Shown piece by piece: positions 9,434 through 19,754 of a DNA stretch of 23,730 nt. Positions within the stretch are counted from its first letter, which is position 1, and each line of letters starts with the position of its first letter. The DNA lies in NCBI GenBank assembly GCA_036940085.1, contig JALLBK010000608.1, positions 1 to 23,730 on the forward strand, given 5' to 3'. Below the pieces are notes generated by a model that saw only the letters and a program-made list of their open reading frames with translations, was not told the origin of the DNA and ran no database searches. Source of the stretch: Discostella pseudostelligera. Its lineage: Eukaryota > Bacillariophyta > Thalassiosirophyceae > Thalassiosirales > Thalassiosiraceae. Both the position numbers and the translations under genes were made by a program.

Positions 9434-11433
9434 TCAAAGCTCAGGCATAAACTGACGATGCCACGCCAACCACATGTCTTTGACTTCCAACTCACAACTT
9501 TTGACTAGAAGGTCGAAATCTTGACCTGATTTGGCAATGAATCCATCGACAGCTTCTCGCAAATCGCTCAAGTGCTTCGATAATCTCTTTTCATGATGAA
9601 AGTTGTTCACATTGGTAACCATATCGTTGATATGACCCCATAATTGCTTGTCGATGTCAATCCCATGCCTGTTCATTCCATCCAGAGTTCGATTCCAGTA
9701 ATGCGACAAAACTACCATCAGAGGCGGTACTGGCTCTGAAACAATCTCTCGCAAATCTGATGCCCAGTCGTCTGTTGCTCTCAATATCGGAACAGTTCCA
9801 TGCTCGATTACTTGTCTCCATGCGTTGACTCCCATTTCGAGCCATTTATCCAAGTACAACTCTTGCGTCTGTATGACCAACTGTTGCAATTGTTCCTGTG
9901 CTTTATGCGCCGAGATCCAGCTGTTGCGAAAGGCAGCATGAGCTTCACGTAATAGATGCCGACGGAAAGCATCCGATATGGATGATTCCATCATTTTTTG
10001 GAAATGCTTTCTATCGATGCCAGTTTGTCTATGAGCTAGTGTCGACAGTGGGAAAGCAAATCATCAGAATAAGCACGAACATGTTCATTTAGCACACCCC
10101 TTCCCACTCCTTCACGCAAGTGCTTACCATGTGTCAAATTTGATATCGGCAAAAAGAACTTGTTGGGTACTCGAATCTTCATCAATACTTTCAAAGATGA
10201 TGCTCCAGCATTGTGATTGTACTTGTTTTCATACAAGCACAATGTAACATTGGTAATATTGACGAGTCCAATCCTTGGGTACAATCCCTCCACTTTCGGC
10301 GGCTTTGGCAATATCTCTAATACTTCATGTAGGGTCATGTCGCCAACAAGAAAGGCTGTATTGTTGGATGCCTTGTTCCCATGATCATGATTCAATGATC
10401 TTGTTAGAGGAAGTACGAATTCACCCGATTGGACGATAAAGTTTATGACGATTCCATGTAATTGAGCGGAAATGACGGGACGCATCCATATCGATTGGAT
10501 AGATATATCCAAAGTTTCAATCTCCATCGACGGTGGTAAATGCGATGTGTAGTAGAATGGTATATCTGCTTGTTCACCATCACTTTCAAGAGTGCTAAGC
10601 GAAGTCCAGTTTCTCCCTGGTATTCCACTCCATCCAACCTTCCATCGCATCCAATGGGGATTACTACTTTGTCGTGATACGAATGCCACATTGCTTTTCA
10701 ACGAATGGAGAGTCAAATTGCTCATACGGATCGAACTTTTAATATACCAAGTCCAGGGGTAAGCTAGCTGCTCGAATCGTATGCGTGATCGCAATTTTCG
10801 ATATCCGTCACACATGGGATGCAAATAACATCTTGTTCGTCCGATAATATTGTCATTGCCATGTCTACCGTCATGGTTATTACCATGCAGAAGATGAGGA
10901 ATTTCTGTACTAGCACTAGCATCACTTTCGTTTTCCGATTGGGACCAAAGATGCAATGATATTCTCCAGAGGATCGAATTTGTGATTCGTTGGAACTTGG
11001 TTGCATGTTGCTGCTTATGCTCCTCGTGTTGCAGAGTATCTCGTGTGTTGTCATCACTGGAAATGTCATTATGCGAAGTCGCATCATCTATAGCGCAATT
11101 TTCAGAATTCCACTGAAAAGAAATCTCTCCACTACTACTACATTCCTCGAACAGTCTTGCCCCACTATCAACATTAAGTTCCGTCGGAATAGAGATATGA
11201 CAGTACTCTTCGTCGGTTAATAAAAATTCATCCAAAGCTCGAGGTAGTATGGCAAGAATTCCAATAAGTGCAATGAGTGATGAAAGCAGTAGTACCACCG
11301 CCACCACCACGAGGATGAAATTTCTATGGATGGCACTCATCGATGTAGGCTTGCCCCTCCTCCCTCCCTCATCCGAAATACCGTCGAGTACATGCCGTCT
11401 GCCGCACTCACAAGCAGTGGTCATTATTGTCAA
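9434..11433 (-). CDS. Single-pass membrane protein with large beta-rich domain, function unknown
   Basis: Two exons, 11433-10128 and 10035-9434, are joined in phase 1 across a 92-nt intron (CATG|GTAAGC ... CACTAG). The product is 635 residues. The N-terminus is a short cytosolic head with CEC (residues 8-10) and basic residues. One strong membrane helix spans about 39-64 (FILVVVAVVLLLSSLIALIG). A long domain follows with alternating hydrophobic, beta-like sequence (SSIRMSNLTLHSLKSNVAFV; METLDISIQSIWMRPVISAQ reads similarly from METE at 10526). It has the feel of AsmA/chorein-type lipid-transfer proteins, with phrases like WMRPVISAQLHGIVINF, but I cannot confirm that. The last 200 residues are alpha-helical and Trp-rich (DAFRRHLLREAHAAFRNSW). 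The two exons would look like separate genes without the intron, which is well supported by its splice sites and phase. Confidence 0.72.
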
Positions 11434-11792
11434 TTATTGTGTCGATCTGTCGCTATGGCACCGCTGGCGCATCAACTCATAGACTACAACACGACAAAGC
11501 GCTGATGCTACCCAACACCAACACCGGCGGGCATGACTAGATAATATCTCCGTTCCTCGTGGCAAGGCCTGGCTTGGGCATCGACGCCAGCAGAGGTAGG
11601 CCATCGATGGCGATGAAAGAGAGTGCGACGGTCCGCCAAGTAGCTGCCACGTGTAAGTGAGTGTCTTCCCGCCATTTTTCGAAGTCTCCCGCCAAAACCA
11701 CAACGAAGGAAGCACAAGACAAAAGAGAACTTCTTCATGAAGAATTTGGTGCAGCAGTAGTAGGCAGTAGGAGTAGTTGCAATCATTTGACC
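11434..11792. promoter_or_regulatory. Divergent promoter with G-box and two E2F-like sites
   Basis: This 359-nt region separates the membrane-protein gene (-) from the PH-like gene (+). It contains a G-box-like octamer CCACGTGT at 11647-11654 (ACACGTGG on the other strand). It also has CTTCCCGCCA (11665-11674) and CTCCCGCCAAAA (11686-11697), both E2F-like. All lie within 51 nt, about 95-145 nt upstream of the start at 11793. Upstream in-frame Met codons at 11661 are probably in the 5' leader. Confidence 0.5.
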
Positions 11793-12521
11793 ATGGCCAA
11801 GCCAGCCCCTAAAGTGGAAACACCCAAGGTTGAACCAGCACCGCAAGTTGAAGCCGCCACTGCAGACGCGGCCAAGACACGGGCCGCTCCCGTCGTGGAT
11901 GGCGCGCCAATGGTCGAGCCAGCCGCGGCGGATCCACCCATCGACGATGGCTCGTTCGTTCCGATTCCGACCAAGTGTTCGAATGTTACAGCCGCAGCAA
12001 CAGCCAAACAGAATTCACTACGGGAGGAAGATGATCAACCTACACACAACTCACTCTCCATCAACAAATTACGAAATGTGCACATGATGACATTTGAATC
12101 ACTTTCTGGTGTCATCCTCGGTCCAGCACAAAAAGACCTATGTCAAAAACTCTGCCCCTGCCTAGGAGAACGATCCTATATTTCCTATGGTGAAATTCAA
12201 CGATACATTCTACTTACCGACCACAATCTACTATTTGTCTATGCAGAATCTACCGATCCATCGCCATTGTATTCAATACCATTGATTGGTCTGATACCAC
12301 AAATAGAAGATGTGAACCACAGAGATGTCAATTCGACAACCATAAGTCCTGGTACTGAGGGTACTAATATGAGAATGAATTCGTTGGAAACTGTATTGTT
12401 GTATGATAGGAATGGGACGATTCAGTATCAATTTGCATTTGATTCTGCGAATGAAGATGGCGGTGAGAAGAGTACTGCGGAGCGATTTGTTGCGGCTATC
12501 CTGTCCTCGCAGGGGAAATAG
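11793..12521 (+). CDS. Putative PH-like domain protein
   Basis: Single exon. The start at 11793 is in strong context (GACCATGG) and precedes a low-complexity Ala/Pro/Glu/Val head with repeated KVE-P units (KPAPKVETPKVEPAPQVEAA). An in-frame Met at 11661 would add 44 residues, but that sequence overlaps the promoter-like motifs, so the shorter form (242 residues) is preferred. From about residue 100 the sequence reads like a pleckstrin-homology-type fold. Strand-rich segments (RYILLTDHNLLFVYAE, SIPLIGLIPQIEDV, METVLLYDRNGTIQYQFAF-like at the end) are followed by a closing helix (STAERFVAAIL). A Cys-rich turn (CQKLCPCLGE) sits at the domain start. A role in lipid or protein binding at membranes would follow if the fold is right; this is inference from pattern, not a recognised family. 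Confidence 0.6.
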   Translation: MAKPAPKVETPKVEPAPQVEAATADAAKTRAAPVVDGAPMVEPAAADPPIDDGSFVPIPTKCSNVTAAATAKQNSLREEDDQPTHNSLSINKLRNVHMMTFESLSGVILGPAQKDLCQKLCPCLGERSYISYGEIQRYILLTDHNLLFVYAESTDPSPLYSIPLIGLIPQIEDVNHRDVNSTTISPGTEGTNMRMNSLETVLLYDRNGTIQYQFAFDSANEDGGEKSTAERFVAAILSSQGK

Positions 12522-12642
12522 CGTCAATGTTGGCATGCAATGAAAGCGGAATGCTTCAATTAATGAGAAGTGAGCGGCAGAGCGATGTGATGTAAATACG
12601 AACAGACTAATTCAAGAGAAAGAGAGGAATAATTAGAGCATA

Positions 12643-15600
12643 TTAGAGAAGTACATCCACATCCCAAACTAGTTCCTCTTCTTGGACAGTGATGCAGCGC
12701 ACACCATTTTCGATTCTTCCAACAATATGCAGTACATGGGCATCTTCAGAAGAATCTTCGGCATCACTGTCGGACGAAGAAGTCGATATATCATCCTCAA
12801 TCTCTCGTCCGATTTTGTTCGCTTTATCATCGGTGCCACAATTTGCGACAGAGTATACGGTTTCAAAACGCAGACTCTGCTCGCTAGCTTCTCCAACTAC
12901 TCCTCCCTCTCCATTAGTGTCATCATTCGGACCATTGCACAAACCTAACAATCCCAAAATATGACTCTTTCCCATCTTGGTAATCCACTCGTTTGGAATT
13001 TCTCTTGGGTCTCCATCGACGAAGACATATCCATGACTTCGCGCCATCTTAATTTGTTCCAGCTCCATTCGGAACCAAGCCAATGCTTCATTTCGCAATC
13101 TATTATCTTCGCCATCTCCGTCGACGTTCGCCCGAAGATATCGCAGTGGAATAGCCACACAATGCGCTCCATACACCCAAAAGTTGAAAAAGGATGACCC
13201 ATCGTGTAGAATGACGGGAACGGTTTCATTCACCTTCGATAATAGTTTACGACAACTATCATCGAAATATCCACATGCGATCACCACTGTTGGCCGTACT
13301 CGGTTCACAAGTCTTATGGATTCCTTGAGTTGTTTAATGTATTCTTTTCGTTGTACCACGCCGTCATCATCGTCGCCGGAACATTGATCATTGATGGATT
13401 TGCGAAAGAGAGGATTGGTGATATGATGAATGGTTGTCTTGGTATTTCCAATGAGTTTATCGGTAGGCAGTTGTAACTCCGGATGGGGTTGATCTTCGCC
13501 AACACCACGGAAATGACCCATTTTGTCATTCAATTGCGTCAAGCCGATAACATCTCTCGATTCTGGTCGTATTCGTCCTAATCGAGCGTCTTGCTTCGAG
13601 GAGAAGAAACGACGATAGACGCGTGGCTCCTTGAGTATGTGAAGTCGATCTAGAAGATGCATGACACGCCTTCGATCAGACGGCTTTAGACGGAGGGCGT
13701 CATATGACGAATTATCTCCTGGTGGGTGGAGGTCGTCAAGATTGACATCCAATGATGACTGATCGATGAAGTGGGCAGTAGCACGGATGGCCAAGTCCCG
13801 AAGAGATGGAATGGGTTGATGGATTGATTTCTCGGAATCAGATTTCAGATGGGAGTTGGTTTCAACAAGGAGGGTGGATGATTGCTTGGCGAAGAATGGA
13901 TGTTGTCGAATGATATCATAGCCATTTTCATGACGAATAATCTTCCCGTGAGCCTGTTGCTGGTTAGATTCGTCAGTTTTGTTTGACAATTGTCCCTCAT
14001 CGAACCATTCTCCTTGTTCTGTATTTTTCTTTTCGCCATTGGCGTCATTCTTCTCTACCTTGGACGGAGGGATCCATTCAAAACAACCCGCTCCTAATCT
14101 GTCCTTTGGGTTTGCTTTTAGCAACTTTTGAATCAAATCCCATGCATCATCATCCCACACACCCATATTCCTGCCCACATTCACCCCTCGCTGTATCTTA
14201 AGAAAGCCCAAGTAGGGACTGCCACAATTACATGCATGGTTGTGTAAGTCAGACATTAAGACATGATGGATTTTAGGTCAAATATGATTCTCTCCTCACC
14301 TTTGCGACTCAAACGGCAATGCACCCGCATACAATTGATATATCACCACACCCAATGCCCACAAATCGACAGTAAAATCACTTCCTGCGCTTCCCTCTTT
14401 TGGTTCCTTCACTGCCTCGGGGGACATAAAGTCAGGTGTTCCCACAAATTCGGGACCGTTCAAATCGGTAACAATTAAATCTTTGGCAGTCCCAAAATCG
14501 ATGAGTATAACATGCCCCCCTTGTTCACTCAATAATATATTCTCCGGCTGGGTTGTGTGAAGGGAGGTGTATGTAGGTAAGAGGTGTGTTTTGATGACAA
14601 TTACATGAGACGGACGAGGTCATAGAGCATACTGATTAAAAATATCATCATTCTGGAGAGCACCGATATACCTTGACATCTCGATGAACAATCCCATGTC
14701 TATGACAATGTTCCAATGCCGACAATAATTCATAGACATAGACACGGATTAAACTCGAGTGACATCCCACCATGCATTTTTGGTAACGAAGTTTAGACCA
14801 TAAATCGCCATGTTCATGATGTAGATCCATTAGGAAGTAGAGGTTGCCATAGTCTTGAGGTGAGTGGAGTGAAACAAATATTGGATATAGTATGCGGTTG
14901 CATGAATGAGGTTTAGTGATAATGATAGGAGGGAGAGAGAATGTTGTGCATAGAGATCACGACAAACGAAGTCCAATGCCCCTTACCTTGCATAGCATGA
15001 TAACATTTAATAAGATTCACATGAGTCGGTAATCGCTTCTGTGTTAAAATACGACGTTCCATAGCCACTTCATTAAAGACATTGGGATGTTGTCGCTTGG
15101 CTAACTTCTTGCACTCCTCCTTCTCAATGATTTTGAGTGCAAATGTTTCGTTGGTGACTTTGTGTTGACAAATGACTACGGTGGAGAAGTTTCCATTGCC
15201 AAGGGGGGAGTAGGAGTCGGAAGATTTGTTTGGTCGAGTGAATTCCTTGATGGAAGGAGTGCGTGGTTCGAGCTTTATCGATTGGATGATATCCTGGGAT
15301 GATGATGCTGTCTGCTGCTGGCCTTGTTCACGTAGAGTCGCCACCTTTAGTTTTTCGAACTCCTTCCTCTGCAATATTGTCGAATTGACATTCGTATCAT
15401 CATTGCTATCGGAAGCTGCTGCTGCCTTTATCTGTTGCTGTTCGTACTGTTGCAACTCCTCATCACAACGCGATAATGCCTGTTGAATTGTTTCCATGGC
15501 CGAGGAGTATTCTTTGGTTGCCAATTGTGCCCGAGCCAAACGAAAGAGTGCCTTCAAATTCTGTCCGCCACTCACACTCACTGCCTCGGCGGCATTGTGA

Positions 15601-15854
15601 CATGCCTCTTTGTACATTTCCATTTTGTAGAGACATGCCGATAAGTTGCAGAGATGTATGACAAGTTCGTCTGTCGGTTCTTCCTGTTGTTGTTGTTGCG
15701 GCGGCTGCTGGTCGATGCCAATGCGTTGACTTGCCACCTCTACCGCGAGGCTGTACAATGGCAACGCCTCGTCGAGTGCGTTGGCCGCAAACCTTGCATT
15801 GGCCGCGAGGCGTAGATCGTTAGGATCGGGCATGGGCGATGCGTCTTGCTCCAT
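12643..15854 (-). CDS. TPR / PDK1-like AGC kinase / degenerate metallophosphoesterase fusion
   Basis: Four exons, 15854-14987, 14853-14672, 14547-14300 and 14218-12643 (introns 133, 124 and 81 nt), with phases matching exactly, give 957 residues. Residues 1-130 form TPR helices (LRLAANARFAANALDEALPL) with a poly-Gln insert. A kinase domain follows. It has glycine loop LGNGNFSTVV (218-227), Lys241 (FALKII), alpha-C Glu near 266, HRDVKPEN (346-353), DFG (367-369), FVGTPDFMSPEA and DLWALGVVIYQLYAG. The order and wording match PDK1-type AGC kinases, and all catalytic residues are present. The residue before FVGT is Glu383, where PDK1 has its phospho-Ser. An insert of about 55 residues splits RLG from HPFF. 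After it, residues about 650-845 resemble the CPPED1-type calcineurin-like phosphoesterase fold (PTVVIACGY, FFNFWVYGAHCVAIPL), but the GD, GNHD and His metal ligands are absent. It ends with an acidic Ser-rich tail. No PH domain is seen. Kinase call strong; pseudophosphatase call moderate. Confidence 0.85.
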
Positions 15855-15946
15855 GGCGACAGGTAGGGGGTGTTGATATGATGATGGTGGGCGGATAGGA
15901 GAGCCGCAGTTAGTTCATCGTTCATCTTCGAATTGAATGTTAAAAA

Positions 15947-15971
15947 GGCGGGAAGATTTTAGCTTCCCGCC
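15947..15971. promoter_or_regulatory. E2F-like inverted repeat GGCGGGAAG-N7-CTTCCCGCC
   Basis: GGCGGGAAG (15947-15955) and CTTCCCGCC (15963-15971) are exact reverse complements around a 7-nt AT-rich spacer. Each arm holds the E2F core TTCCCGC. It lies 93 nt upstream of the TPR-kinase start codon. Confidence 0.55.
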
Positions 15972-16143
15972 GACATCGAGTCAACGCTCAACGCTTGAAG
16001 CAGCTTGAAGATCTTTGAAGATCCAAATGACCCTTTTGGCGAATTCCTCTGTTGAAATAGTTTTCGAACTCTCGCTCAACAAGAGGTCACAAAGATCTTC
16101 GACGAAGAAGCAGACGAAGACTGAAGATTCTCCCACTCACAAA

Positions 16144-16155
16144 TTTGGCGCCAAA
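16144..16155. promoter_or_regulatory. Perfect palindromic E2F-like site TTTGGCGCCAAA
   Basis: The 12-mer is its own reverse complement and contains the E2F consensus TTTGGCGC on both strands. It lies about 210 nt upstream of the membrane-protein start and about 290 nt upstream of the kinase start on the other strand. Confidence 0.55.
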
Positions 16156-16324
16156 CAAGCCGCACTCATCTCTCATGTTGTGTTTCAAGTTCATGTGTCC
16201 GTTGCTCCACACCAAGTCCAAGCCAACAACAACTTCTTATCCATTTCCAATTCATCGATAAACCCGAACCAGCCCTCGTCTGTTTGGAGAGCATTATTGA
16301 TCCCTACACCTCTCCCCAACACCA

Positions 16325-16331
16325 TATATAA
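16325..16331 (+). promoter_or_regulatory. TATA box
   Basis: TATATAA starts 43 nt upstream of the ATG at 16368 and is followed by a pyrimidine/CA-rich stretch with repeated TCAGTCA. If used, it implies a very short 5' leader. Confidence 0.5.
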
Positions 16332-16367
16332 TCATCATTTCATCTCAAAGTCAATCAGTCAGTCATC

Positions 16368-17621
16368 ATGCCCGAATCCAACGCCGCCGACTCCGCCCTC
16401 GCCGCCTTCTCGACCACCGTCGACAAACCCCGTCTCAATTCCTGGGCCCTCCTCTGTCTCTTCTCTACTTTGGCCCTTACCGCCCATGAAACCGACGATG
16501 AGGCTAAGAACGATTACGTCACGGCCTGTACTGCCATCACACTCTCCTTCTCGGCCATTGCTAGCATGGCCCACGTCAGTCGAGGTGGTTTCAGTACACT
16601 CTTCGTTGGGACCATTGTCGAGGGTCTACTCTCCCTAATTCTTTTGGCATTATGGGCTGCCGGCTTACCCATAATTATGGACCCGGCCAACGGCCTAGCA
16701 CAAATGTATGTTGGCAAAGATGACCAGATTCACGACTACCAGGCTACCATCTCCAATGCCAACCTGTACTTCACGGCATGGGGATGTGGTATTTGTGCCG
16801 TAAGTGTCTTTGCCATGTATGTACGGGAACGTCTCGGGGGTAGCGGTGGCATGGGGATGTCCTACACTGCCAATTGGTACTGGTTAATGTTCGCAAGCAT
16901 TATTGTGGTTATTGAAACTTTGCGATTTAAGCATCAAGTTTGTGAATTGGAGAATGGGGCCGAGGATGTTACCTGCGGGAGAAATACGTATGGTTTGATC
17001 ACTGGTGAGTAGGGAAAAAGATGATGACATATCGTATGATGTTGAGTGGTTGTTTCCGAACGATGCTATCATCATCCCGAATTGGATTTGCTTTGTGATC
17101 TTTAGTCTCATTCATCATTTTGTTTTTGCTGTTGCTACTGCCGTCCCTCCCCCGAAACATACTCTCTTCCCCCACCAAAAAACTCTCTATCAATCTCCAC
17201 AAAGGCATCATCGGCCTAGTCGTTTCCTTCTTGATTTCCGTCTTCTCCTCCTGCGGAAAAGACTCTGCACTCGTCACTACCATTTCGGGATTTGTCATGG
17301 CAGTACTCTACACTCTCTGTGCCGGTCTGTTGACCTTTGAGAATGGTCCAGCCACTTATGTGGGCAATCTCTACTTCTCGGCTTGGGCTGGATTCTACCT
17401 CTCGTTTATTGTGTTTGGAAGTGTATTGAAGGAGTTTTTGGGTGTCGGTAGTGGTGCAGCGTCTTCCTCGGCTGCTGCATCTGGCCAATCGGAAGGTGAG
17501 TGCACAATATCATCTTGATCCTATGGGGGGGGGCTAAGATTGGGTTTGGTTTGTTGCTCACGGATTTTCATTGCACATGCTTCATGTTGCAGGCGATGAC
17601 GTGGAGATGGACAGGATATAA
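16368..17621 (+). CDS. Multi-pass membrane protein with internal tandem duplication
   Basis: Three exons. Exon 1 is 16368-17004 (ACTG|GTGAGT). Exon 2 ends at 17495 (GAAG|GTGAGT) and exon 3 is 17593-17621 after TTGCAG, ending in DDVEMDRI. Exon 2 can begin at 17205 (CACAAAG) or 17106 (TCTTTAG), both in frame. I prefer 17205 because it makes the second half line up with the first, giving 318 residues. Exon 1 encodes about four membrane helices. They include SLILLALWAAGLPIIMDP and NLYFTAWGCGICAVSVFAMY followed by an RERLG turn. The second half repeats the pattern: TISGFVMAVLYTLCAGLLTF, then NLYFSAWAGFYLSFIVFGSV with KEFLG. No transporter or channel motif is recognised. The tail is Ala/Ser-rich and acidic. 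Confidence 0.75.
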
Positions 17622-18005
17622 ATAATACCACAGCAACAAATTTTACGCTGGCTGCATATGATATCTGTGTTTGAACGAAGGATTGCATTCTTCCCTAGCC
17701 GGTGGGTGCGGTCAGGAATTTTCCTCAAATTGCATCATCGATGGAAAATGCATTACGACAATTAAAAAGAAAAAAATGATCATAAATCATAACCGAGAGA
17801 GAGGCCGCGGCAATGTTTCCAACTGCACCTTGTTAAAGAATTGATTATGAACCTAGAAACGGAAACGAGCCAAGTTCGTGTAACTGATTAAAGGTTTGAT
17901 TGGATGAAAATTACTTTATCATGGTATTCACTGTCTAACTTCGGTAACGAATTAATTATTTCCCTGCAATATTGCCTCTCGCGGACCAACGAACACTTTC
18001 GCTGT
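17622..18005. other. Convergent intergenic region
   Basis: This region lies between the 3' ends of the membrane-protein gene (+) and the glutamyl-tRNA reductase gene (-). It is AT-rich in places (for example 17760-17790) and should hold both transcript ends. I see no gene, repeat or hairpin that I would call. Confidence 0.5.
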
Positions 18006-19754
18006 TCATCTTCTACGGCGTCCTCTTCCCTTTCCTCCTTCCTCATCATCCAGACGGAACATGGAACTTAGCTCGCTCAATGCAGCTTGCTTCTTCTCCA
18101 CACTCTCCGCTCTCCGCAAGTGTGCCATAGGTCCATGCAACATCTTATTCACAATCCCCCTGGACAACCTCTCCACAGCTTCCAACTCCTTGACTGAGAA
18201 GTTATCATTTTGGGAGAGTTTTCTAGTGCATTTCAACAGCTCTTCTTGGCGGAACATGTTGGCTCGCTCTTGAAGTTGATTGATGGTGGGGATGGCTGAA
18301 AGAGATTCTCGCCAGCCGATGAAGGAGCTGGTTTCCTCGCGTAGGAGATTCTCGGCCTCTATCATTTCACGTTGACGCATAGCAGTGTTCTTTGCAACGA
18401 CGGCTTTAAGATCATCAACGTTGTAGGGAGTGACTGCAGGGACCTAAAGTACGGGATCAAGTCGATGGCACCAACATATAAGGTAAACGGTATATTGAAC
18501 AACCTTCAGAGCATTGGATGAACTTCGACTTACCTCAGCACTATCCGGCCCAATGTTTCGTGGAACAGCAATATCCACCAACATTAAAGGACGACCACCA
18601 TCTAAGCCATTCTTTTCCAGCAAATTCTTGTCAATAACATAATCTGGTGAGCTCGTGGCTGTGTAGACAATATCGCTCTTTCTCACAACATCCCAAAGGC
18701 CGTCTTCTAATGCGATTTCAATGTCTACATCGGGGAATTGCTCCTGCAACTCCATCGGACGAGCCATCGACCGATTCACAATAGCGATCCTCTCCAATCC
18801 TCGACTTGCCAAGTGGGTAATCAACAACCTTGTCATCGTACCAGCCCCGACCACCGCCAATCGAGCTTCCGAGAATGGCAGATTCAAATCTTTCATGCAC
18901 ATTGTTTCACTCAACTCCACAGCAGCCGACGAAATACTAACTGACCCCTTCGAGATGTTAGTCTCACTACGCACACGCTTTCCCGCCGCAACAGCGTTAT
19001 TCAGCAATCGACTGAGAACCTTCCCCCCACAACCATCCTCCTCGATGGAATGCAAATGGCACTGCCGGACCTGGCTGAGAATCTGCCCCTCGCCCACAAC
19101 TAGGGAGTCGAGACCACCGGCCACGCGCATCAAATGCCAAACGGCATCATCCCCCTCCAACATGAAGATATTCTTACGAAGGACACTCACGGGCAATCCG
19201 GATCGTTCTGCCAAATACTCCATAACTCGTGCGTTGGCCTCATGGGCATCACTGGCTGCGAAATATATCTCAAACCGATTGCATGTGGATAGAATTGCCG
19301 CCTCTTCGACCTGGCCGGTGGAGCAGATGATGTTGGATTGGTTATTCCATTCCGATTCAGGAATTGCGAGTTTTTCACGAACTTCTACCTGGGCGTGATG
19401 GATGGAGAGACCGATGACATGAACTTGTAGCCCTTTGGTGGCTAGTTCAAGACGCTCCTGAAGGGGATGTGATATGTGAGATAAGCAAGATTATGCCCCA
19501 CATCCAGCCACCTCCCCCTATCTTCGCGCATAGAAACTCACCTGTTTGGTCTTCTTCCTCCTTGCTCCATTTGCTACCTGACCATTCACTGCGGTTCCAT
19601 CCATCGTAGCCGCCATAAGTGCGCCATTGCTGCGTCGAACATTTTGGGATCTGCTCATTGCCGTCGTTCGCCCAGAGGTGTACGCAGGTGATTGGAAGGC
19701 ATTTGATCCACCAGTAACCACCGCTAAGGCTACGAGAGCTGTTCCGAATTTCAT
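18006..19754 (-). CDS. hemA: Glutamyl-tRNA reductase, plastid-targeted
   Basis: Catalyses NADPH-dependent reduction of glutamyl-tRNA(Glu) to glutamate-1-semialdehyde, the committed step of chlorophyll and haem synthesis by the C5 route. Exons are 19754-19542, 19457-18534 and 18443-18006, all in phase 0, with introns of 84 and 90 nt; 524 residues. The Met at 19754 was chosen because it gives a signal peptide (MKFGTALVALAVVTGG) ending SNA|FQSP, the Phe-containing motif that directs proteins into secondary red plastids. A Ser/Arg/Thr-rich transit peptide follows. The catalytic domain then shows ILSTCNRFEIY with the nucleophilic Cys at about 130, GLDSLVVGEGQILSQVR, and the NADPH loop VVGAGTMTRL. 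It continues with VNRSMARPMEL, MLVDIAVPRNIGPDSAEV and the C-terminal dimerisation helices. All key residues are present. The last residues are a basic tail (GKGRGRRRR), unusual but not disruptive. Confidence 0.95.

Larger units (their letters stand above)
15855..16367. promoter_or_regulatory. Divergent promoter of kinase and membrane-protein genes
   Basis: This 513-nt region has no supported gene. It carries an E2F-like inverted repeat near the kinase side (15947-15971), a perfect E2F-like palindrome in the middle (16144-16155) and a TATA box near the membrane-protein start (16325-16331). An open frame from 16015 runs through it into the coding region of the next gene in another frame, and I regard it as spurious. 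Confidence 0.6.

Noticed and set aside
9434..9994. 186-residue helical protein as a separate gene
   Set aside because: A 92-nt intron with good donor and acceptor and matching phase joins it to the upstream membrane-protein exon.
11661..11792. Upstream start for the PH-like gene
   Set aside because: The added 44 residues overlap E2F-like sites and a low-complexity leader; the ATG at 11793 has a much better context.
16015..16638. 207-residue Pro/Ser-rich plus-strand open frame
   Set aside because: It covers the promoter with TATA box and palindrome, then overlaps the membrane-protein coding region in another frame.
17106..17204. Earlier acceptor adding a hydrophobic segment to the duplicated membrane protein
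   Set aside because: In frame and with a usable acceptor, but it breaks the alignment of the two internal repeats. Kept as an alternative only.
18721..19398. 225-residue plus-strand open frame
   Set aside because: It is antisense to the unmistakable glutamyl-tRNA reductase coding sequence.
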